A stretch of 64,000 nucleotides of DNA from Dicyema japonicum (taxonomy: Eukaryota > Dicyemida > Rhombozoa > Dicyemidae). The notes under the pieces were generated by a model. The model searched no databases, was not told the DNA's origin, and was given only the letters and a program-made list of their open reading frames with translations. The DNA is taken from NCBI GenBank assembly GCA_011109175.1, contig RDEW01000006.1, forward strand, positions 77,547 through 141,546, given 5' to 3'. The position numbers and the translations under genes were made by a program. Positions 57,744 through 64,000 of the stretch are shown in pieces (positions within the stretch are counted from its first letter, which is position 1; each line of letters begins with the position of its first letter).

Positions 57744-59286
57744 ATGAATTTCATATTTGTCATATTAACAATTTTCGGTGTTGGATACATCTACCACTAC
57801 AGTAATTATAGCACTCCCAGAGTCGATAAAAGCCAGCCACTAATAATAACCGATTATTTAAACAAGGGACGAGCAGATCTGGCAAGAGAACTGAGCAGAG
57901 TTGAGCCATTCCTCGGGGATTTCGAGAGCTACTCAGGATTTTTCAGAGTTAGTGACGACTGCGTAAGAAACATGTTCTTTTGGTATTTCCCTGCAATAGT
58001 TAACCAAATATTATATTAAAGAATGGAAATACTTCAGCCCCTCTCTTAGTTTGGCTACAGGGAGGTCCCGGGAGTTCCTCAATTTACGGCCTCTTCGTAG
58101 AAAACGGTCCCTATTACTTTGACGTCGACAATAACGAACGTATCTTTGTATCCTCATTTCTCAGTGCAAGTCAGACCTGTCGCCTGGACAAACAATTACA
58201 ACGTTATCTTCATAGATAACCCAGTAATACTTTGAGTTACTTTAGGTGGGATCGGGGTTTAGCTTTTCTCCATCTCCCGGGGGGTGCTATCTAACGGAAG
58301 AAGATCAGGTTGGTCGTTATCTGTTAAAGTAATCCGTCAAACTCAAAATAGGACCATGGAACAATTTTATCAGCTGTTCCATCATTAAGGAGGAACCCGT
58401 TTTATATCACGGGGGAATCATACGCAGGGAAGTATGTCCCAGCCATGGCCAATGCTATTGATGAGTATAACCAAAATAACCCGACTCCCATAAACTTAGC
58501 AGGGGTCGCAATCGGCAATGGGCTCTGTGACACCTATAATGTTGGTTAACGTGGTTGGACTGATAGATGATGAACTATGGGACTTTCTTATACAAAATAG
58601 GGCTCATCTTCGACAACCAAGTTGCTGATTTTGACAGATTAAACCAACTGGCCCGCGAAAGTATCGAAGTCGGGGATTTCCACCAAGGGACTATTGTACT
58701 GGTATAACCTAAATCCTCAGTATTTCGACGAGATGTTTGACCTCATGTACAATCTTACAGGATTGACCGACTTTTATGACTACTACGCAGACAGAGTTCC
58801 CCCATCGTAATGCTTTAGGAAGTCCCTTACGACAATTACATAGAATTTGTTCAAAACAACTCCCAACGACTCAATGCGGGGGATCTTCCATTTTATGACT
58901 TTGCACTGAAGGCATATTGGGCTCTTTATGCCGATGAGTCAAAATCCATAGCTCCTACGGTCCGAAAGCTCATTGATGCGGGGTACAAGGTAAAAGGGTC
59001 GAATTCCAATATAGACTCTGTTTTACAGTGGGCAGTTCGATTTGGTTATTCCTTACCCAATGACCACTGAATTCTTGAGAAACCTAGACTGGAATAGTAA
59101 GGAAGACTTCGTGAGAGCCCCCAACAAATATGGTACTCGAGAAGTGGGCCTAGAAGAGTGAATGGATACTATAAAAGTGCCGGGAATGTCATGCAATTAA
59201 TCGTACGTAACTCTGGGCACATGGTCCCCATGGATCAGCCAATAGCAGCTCTAGAAATGCTGGATCTATTCATTTATGATTTCTAA
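57744..59286 (+). CDS. S10 serine carboxypeptidase, CPVL-like
   Basis: A secreted or lysosomal peptidase that removes C-terminal amino acids. It starts at 57744 ([20 protein letters not shown], a signal peptide or anchor). Family blocks in order: [76 protein letters not shown] (catalytic Ser codon 58418-58420), [28 protein letters not shown] (catalytic Asp 59039-59041), [11 protein letters not shown] (catalytic His 59218-59220). Seven introns fit: 57999-58021, 58140-58164, 58224-58245, 58329-58351, 58541-58566, 58796-58818, 58990-59014 (22-26 bp). Single bases are missing near 58386, 58690 and 59130. All catalytic residues survive, so it is either a working gene with sequence errors or a very recent pseudogene. 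It sits just before the duplicated lectin segment. Confidence 0.85.
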
Positions 59287-59399
59287 CTCTAACTGGTCAC
59301 TTACTTTACTAATTCTATTTAATATAACTGTGGACGGTCTCTTAATTGAGCTTTTCGATTTCACCCTTTCACGATTGTTTATAAACAGTCAAGTTGACA

Positions 59400-59520
59400 G
59401 ATGATCCCCAAGTTCATCAAATTTTGGAAGGACAGGATTCGAACCCGGAGCTGCATCCGACAGTCCATTTGTTAAGAACTTGGGGTTACTGATGTCTCCC
59501 TAATGAGGATGAGGGTTTCA
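59400..59520 (-). mobile_element. tRNA-derived SINE-like relic
   Basis: The minus strand contains CTCCGGGTTCGAATCCTG, a perfect B box (GGTTCGAATCC), preceded by GGACTGTCGGATGCAG. No 5' acceptor strand complements the CCTTCC after the T loop, so it is not a tRNA gene. It shares GACTGTC and the B box with the relic near 10115. Confidence 0.4.
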
Positions 59521-59539
59521 TCCATCATGAAGCTAAGCA

Positions 59540-60095
59540 TACATTCGGCGCATTTAAAGTACGTCACCACCTCGATCTTCCGACAAATTGACTACTTGGC
59601 TTATTTATCCCTCACCTCCAGATAATCTAGATTTAACCATTTTCTCATAAATGTTTACAATATCTATTTTATCGGAAATTAAATATTCGAGATTAAATTA
59701 TTTCGTTTTCGATAATAGTGGTGTATCTCAGTGAACTCTATCAGTGGTCATAGTAATTTTTGCAGGAAAGTCTTCAATTCATAAAAATTAACAGTTTTTG
59801 ATTAACGGGCTATAACATAGATATTTTGGTTTTACAATACTGCAATTCCGGTATTTGAAACATTTATATTTCATCAGATTGTGAAAGTAGCTGTTATCAG
59901 ATATTCGATGTTGAAATTACAGTCATATGTGAAATAATACTCAACCACGAAGATTTGTCATAATTCGTTTATTTTGTGGTTGGCGAACTAGATTTATCCT
60001 CTTTCCCGTAGAAGGAATTCCGGGAGGTTCCCCAGACACATAGGCATCAACGAGGTCGTCAAATGGGTCTGGAATCACTGGGGTTCCAATCTCAA
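59540..60095 (+). repeat. Duplicated segment, copy B, left part
   Basis: Matches 35415-35955 at most positions (for example GTGGTGTATCTCAGTGAACT and TTTTGCAGGAAAGTCTTCAA). It is cut by the LINE starting at about 60095; the match resumes at 63466. Confidence 0.8.
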
Positions 60096-60793
60096 CTAAC
60101 TACGTGATCCCAGATCGACAAGGGAGAAGACGAGACCGGAAGGGTCGATAATCCTGAACACCTCTTTTCATCGGACAAAGCATTGGCTCAAACTTTCTGT
60201 ATGCTTGTAGATATTTCGATAGTGTATAGAATAGAGGGCAGCTCTGTAAACTAACCGCCTTTAAGAGTTTCCGTTGTAATTCGATTGAGAAATTTTCGAT
60301 GGGCTGGGTTTTGTGTTCTGGTCCAATTAACCTTATTGCAGTCTCATAGATTGCGGATAGTTTCAATGAGGATGATCGTGAAATCTGCATTACTCACGAA
60401 GGACTTGTATACGTCATCGTGGCAAGGCTCCCAGTTTTGTCTCTAAGTATTTTTGAGAGCACTTTTAAAATTCTCATTTTCTTCAGAGCAGAAGTTACTT
60501 TGTTCTCAATATGTCGGATAAATGTGAGTCCCTGATCAAAGGTGACTCCCAGAATCTTTGGTTTTTTGTTAATAGGAATAGCCAGGTTCTTCATAAAGAT
60601 TTTTGGTTCGACACAGAGCTGTATTTTGTAAGTGGTAAACAGCGTGACAGAGGACTTTGTTGCTGATGCGTCGAGTCTCCGCTTCGAGAGCCATAGTTCC
60701 AGTTTGTCAAGCATTTGTTGAGCGGAATGAATCGCTGAATGAATGATTCTGTTCTTGGAGGCAAGAATGATATCGTCGGCATAGGAGAGGATT

Positions 60794-61106
60794 GGCATGG
60801 TGGTTAGGTGTCGGGCTAAAGTGACTAAGGTTACGGGTTCGATTCTCGCTGCTGTTCACCTGGTGGAAGATTCCACGCATCTACGATGCTAAAAGAGTTT
60901 GACGAGTGACGCCGTCATCAGTGGATACTCACTGCGAACTGGATTGTCTAGAAAGGACCCACACACAAGAAAAAAAAAAACAAGTGAAGATCATTCTTTG
61001 GTTCTATTAGTTAAAATTAACTGTTCTTTACTTAAATAAAGTGTGTGTCCTGCCTATGCAGAGCTATAAATATTATAGCTCTCGTGGAAAGGCTGTTATT
61101 ATTATT
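60794..61106 (+). mobile_element. tRNA-derived SINE with 13-bp target duplication
   Basis: Flanked by ATAGGAGAGGATT (60781-60793 and 61107-61119). It starts GGCATGGTGGTTAGGTGTCG (A-box-like), with a B box GGGTTCGATTC at about 60836. The body includes TTTGACGAGTGACGCCGTCA (shared with the SINE at 54980-55216), AATAAAGTGTGTGTCC, a perfect palindrome AGAGCTATAA-ATA-TTATAGCTCT (61060-61082), and a (TTA)n tail. It interrupts the LINE just before the YADD codons. Confidence 0.85.
61060..61083 (+). repeat. Perfect hairpin near the SINE 3' end
   Basis: Ten-base arms AGAGCTATAA / TTATAGCTCT around ATA. Related copies are at 16839 and 15870. Confidence 0.8.
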
Positions 61107-61121
61107 ATAGGAGAGGATTAG

Positions 61122-61520
61122 GGTACTATGACATTTGGCCGACAGACGTTTAGCCGACAGACATTTAACCGACAATGTAATTAAGCATAAATGATCAAGA
61201 AATAAACTATGTATTTTAATAACGGTACTATGTATTTTAATAACGGAATGACAATAAGACAAGTAAAAAAGAAGTACCAGAATGTGAACAAAAGGATAAA
61301 CAGTATTATTGAAAAAAATATGAATACACTCCAGTAGAATTTTGTAGTGCGCTTTTTCATAACCTTTAAGTAAATCTTAACTGTTTACCTACAGAACAAT
61401 GAGTATTGATGTAATTTTTTTAACTCATTTTATTTGATTTTTTTATCCTGAATTTTAAACAATGTGCTAATAAAAAGTATGACATATTTCTTTGTTATTT
61501 GTGCTAAATGTCTGGACACC
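61122..61520. mobile_element. MULE-type MITE with 9-bp target duplication
   Basis: A 399-bp insert flanked by GAGGATTAG (61113-61121 and 61521-61529). Its ends are loosely inverted: GGTACTATGACATTTGGCC and, reversed, GGTGTCCAGACATTTAGC. Near the left end GACATTTGGCCGACA recurs three times in tandem with small changes. There is no transposase. A 9-bp duplication with GG-starting ends fits the Mutator superfamily. Removing it restores the LINE codons for ENCLILSYADD. Confidence 0.8.
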
Positions 61521-63465
61521 GAGGATTAGGCAGTTTTCATTACAGGTTTGTGGCATGTCGTTTATGTAGAGATTGAAGAGTTGGGGATACAGGGGAGCCT
61601 TGAGAGACTCCATTTGGAAAGTAGCGATATCTTGATTTGATGTTGTTGCAGAGTACTTTTGCTCGTCTTCCATTTAAGAAGTTTCCAAGCCAAAATTTCA
61701 GTTTCGGATGGATGTTGGTTTCGAATATTTTCTTTGTAAGGAGTTTTCTGGGGTGTGAGTCGAACGCTTTTGTGATGTCCACGGATATAAGTACTGTCCT
61801 CTGATGGGGTTTGGGGGAGTTAAATCCTTCCGCAATGAATTGTGTGTGAGGGTTATGATGTGTGTTGTGGTTGAATGGTTACCTTCGGAATCCGTGCTGG
61901 GTCGATAATATTGAGATTGAGTCTTGTACTTTTTCCAGAACAAGCCTTTCAAGGGTCCTTGAGACCGGTCTCAGAATAGATATTGGGCGATAAGAAGATG
62001 GTTCATTTATTGTCTAGATTTTCGGATAGGTTTGATTAGAGACTTCTTCCATATTTCAGGGATTGTATTTGTGTTAATGGATAGGTCGAAGATATAGGCT
62101 AATAGTTCCAGGGCTCGATGGCCTATGTGCTTCAGTTCACATGTGTTATGTTGTCTGTCCTTCGGCCTCTGAGTTGTTGGCTTTGGATATTGCTCTGCGG
62201 ACATTCCTGACTAGTAAATAGAATCCAGTCATCGGAGCGTTTCGGTTCAATCTTTTTCAGGAATACTTGGTGTTCTTTTGAAAACTTTCTTGTAGGAGAT
62301 AGACGTATAATATTTTATCAGAGTGTCTGGTTTGATGTAGAGTTCGACTTTTCTCTCTGGGGAGGATCTTTTGATGTTCTTGATCCACTTCCAGACTATC
62401 TGCATTGGGGGCTCTTGCAGAGAGCCTTTGATAGTCTCGTCCATCTATTTGCATTTTCTGCCTTTATGTTCTTGTCGATCTCTCTGTTCAGTTCTCGTAT
62501 TTTCCTGACGTTCTCTTCTGTTGGCGATTTTACCATCTTTAGATTGTTTCGTTCTCTGATCAAAGAGGGAGGAGTGGGAAAGTTAATAGTCCAATTCAAT
62601 CATCGATGTAATCCTTGAATCCTCTCCAGTTCGCAAGGCTGTAATTAATTATCGTTGGACATTTTACTTTTATCCGTGAGCTCGTTTTGACCTCCAAAAA
62701 TATTGGAATGTGGTCACTCCTGATGTCACATTTCAATGACCAGTCAATATGAGGGGCAAAGGAAGATGATGACATTGAGATGTCAATGGATGAAGGTTTA
62801 TCGTTACATCGAGTAGGTGTTCTTGTATGGGGAACAGGATCGTTGAGTATACCTAGACTGTGAAGGTCCTCAATTAGCATTTCCCCCTATTGTCATGGGT
62901 TTGTCTTGTCAACCAAAATGGGTGCTTCGCATAGAAGTCACCACAGATAATCACATCCTTCAGTGACATTAGAGGAGTCAACGTGGAAGCACTGGAAGAG
63001 AAGGAACTCAAAGGTGGGAGATATTCGTTGACCAATATTATTGAAAGTCTTGGGAGTCGGACTTTGGTAGCCACAAGTTCGAGATTTCCATAGCCTTTAA
63101 GCATACTGTAGACACTGTCAGTTATATCATCAAACGAAATTCCGTTGCGAAATACTGTGAGAAGGCTCCCACAAGTTTCCCAGGTCTGTCACGACGAATT
63201 ACTGTAAATCCAGGAAATATTGGTGTTAAGTTCTTGGGGGAAAGTTTAGACTCTTGAATCAACAACAAGTCGATGTGATGTTCTTTCAAAAATGTCCAAG
63301 TTCGAGTACCTTTTTCACGATTCCATTTATATTGAGTTGGACTATTCTGGCTGGTCCAAGGTTTGCCTCAACGTCTCCGCAACGGCGCAGGCCTTCCTTA
63401 TTGGTCCACCCTTGAAGATAGGGGAAAGTGTGTGTCTTTCTTCCAGCGAGCCACATGCCATTTCA

Positions 63466-64000
63466 CATGGGAAGGGTATAGATCCAATGGGATGACCTGT
63501 TTGATAAAAATCAAAGTAAATTTGTGTAATAGCTTTTAAAATAAATTAAGAATGAAAAAAGTAGTTATTTAAATATTAGACGCCAATAAAATTAAATGTT
63601 AGTGAGTAATTCTCATCCCAACGTTCTCCCTTAAAATAAGCAAATAGATTAAAAACTTGTTTGGAAGCTGCCGAATGAATTTAAGACATTCATACTGAAT
63701 GGATTTTTTCTAAATTTGAATCTTCAAAATACCTTTTGTAGTAAAACACCCAAGGATCACTCCAATCACCACTAAAATTCCAAAGAAAAGTCCCACTCCG
63801 AGGGCGACCGAATTGGATTTCTTAGCTAAAAATAACAATAATTGGAGACAAGATGCCACATTGGTGCTATGTACGGATTCTAGACTTTAGTTTATAAAAT
63901 ACGAGTCGATGTAGCAGGGGTTCGTTTGTACAGGGGTTGTGGTGTAGTAGTCGTGGTGGTGGTTTTGGTCGTACTCTTGGTCTTGGAGGAAGTCCGGGTT
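63466..64000 (+). repeat. Duplicated segment, copy B, right part
   Basis: Matches 35988-36515 and continues off the window. Small indels separate the copies. Confidence 0.85.
63620..64000 (-). CDS. Second C-type lectin-like receptor, 3' end only
   Basis: This is the counterpart of the last exons of the receptor at 36145-38545. The minus strand keeps the Thr-rich stalk (a run of ACC/ACT codons at about 63935-63975), the intron before the membrane exon, the transmembrane stretch (ALGVGLFFGI... from about 63815) and the basic tail. The first copy's stop codon is altered here (TTTTAG becomes TTTTAAGG in the same frame), so the tail would be longer. The lectin domains lie beyond the right edge. 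Indels near 63690-63735 shift the frame relative to copy A. Confidence 0.7.

Larger units (their letters stand above)
60095..63465 (-). mobile_element. Near full-length Jockey-like LINE inserted in the duplicated segment
   Basis: Minus strand from about 63460: ARIVQLNINGI-like start (63300-63360), LSIILVNEYLPP, DVIICGDFYAKHPFWLTRQT, DNRGKC, EDLHSLGILNDPVPH, DISMSSSSFAP, CDIRSDHIPIFLEV (endonuclease); linker (LWKWIKNIKRSSPERKVELY); RT blocks LLAYIFDLSINTNTIPEIWK, SYRPISIL-like, VDITKAFDSHPRKLL, FWLGNFLNGRRAKV, FPNGVSQGSPVSPTL, LYINDMPQT, then after two inserts ILSYADDIILASKNR, LGVTFDQGLTFIRHIENKV and a C-terminal tail to about 60100. There are frameshifts, but the domain order is complete. The filled site can be compared with the empty copy at 35950-35990. 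Confidence 0.85.

Noticed and set aside
59430-59500. tRNA gene on the minus strand suggested by CCGGGTTCGAATCCTG
   Set aside because: The T stem is nearly pairable, but no 5' acceptor strand or anticodon stem fits.
1-64000. Bacterial operons, origins, riboswitches or Shine-Dalgarno sites
   Set aside because: The window has spliced genes, LINEs, SINEs and hAT elements; nothing suggests bacterial DNA.

Overview
The window is eukaryotic nuclear DNA: AT-rich, standard genetic code, spliced genes and many decaying transposable elements. The strongest clue to the organism is intron size. The genes whose exons can be joined by homology (ribosomal protein eL19, a serine carboxypeptidase, a C-type lectin receptor, POLR3F, DPY30, a TBL3/UTP13-like WD40 gene) are split by GT...AG introns mostly 21-26 bp long, most often 22-25. 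In animals such micro-introns are a known trait of dicyemid mesozoans (Dicyema), parasites of cephalopod kidneys, and that is my best guess. It is an inference; no marker gene here proves it.

Cellular genes are few and compact. From left to right: a degraded TBL3/UTP13-like WD40 gene (about 10.3-11.1 kb, minus), a possible acidic protein (14.0-14.6 kb, minus), DPY30 (25.0-25.4 kb, minus), POLR3F/RPC6 (26.2-27.2 kb, minus), a leucine-rich-repeat-like gene (34.1-34.7 kb, minus), a membrane receptor with four C-type lectin-like domains (36.1-38.5 kb, minus), an intact eL19 gene (53.0-53.6 kb, minus), a CPVL-like S10 serine carboxypeptidase (57.7-59.3 kb, plus), and the 3' end of a second C-type lectin receptor running off the right edge. 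The flank and 3' end of the lectin gene (35.4-36.5 kb) are repeated at 59.5-64.0 kb, so the receptor locus has been duplicated in direct orientation.

Everything else recognisable is mobile DNA. Two kinds of non-LTR retrotransposon dominate: Jockey-like LINEs (endonuclease plus reverse transcriptase) and elements with a C-terminal zinc finger and restriction-like endonuclease. There are also DNA transposons: a FLYWCH-domain Mutator-like element with long inverted repeats, two hAT elements with 8-bp target duplications, Tigger/pogo and Tc1/mariner relics, a small MULE-type MITE, and SINEs, one with a 5S-rRNA/tRNA composite head. Many are nested and their order can be read from target-site duplications. 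At 27.3-31.5 kb a MULE sits in a LINE which sits in an RLE element. At 60.1-63.5 kb a LINE sits in the duplicated lectin flank and has itself been hit by a SINE and a MITE within 10 bp of its YADD active-site codons.

Several host genes need one or more single-base corrections to stay in frame, while eL19 needs none. This could be residual assembly error or real decay, and the sequence alone cannot decide. Roughly a third of the window holds nothing I can name.
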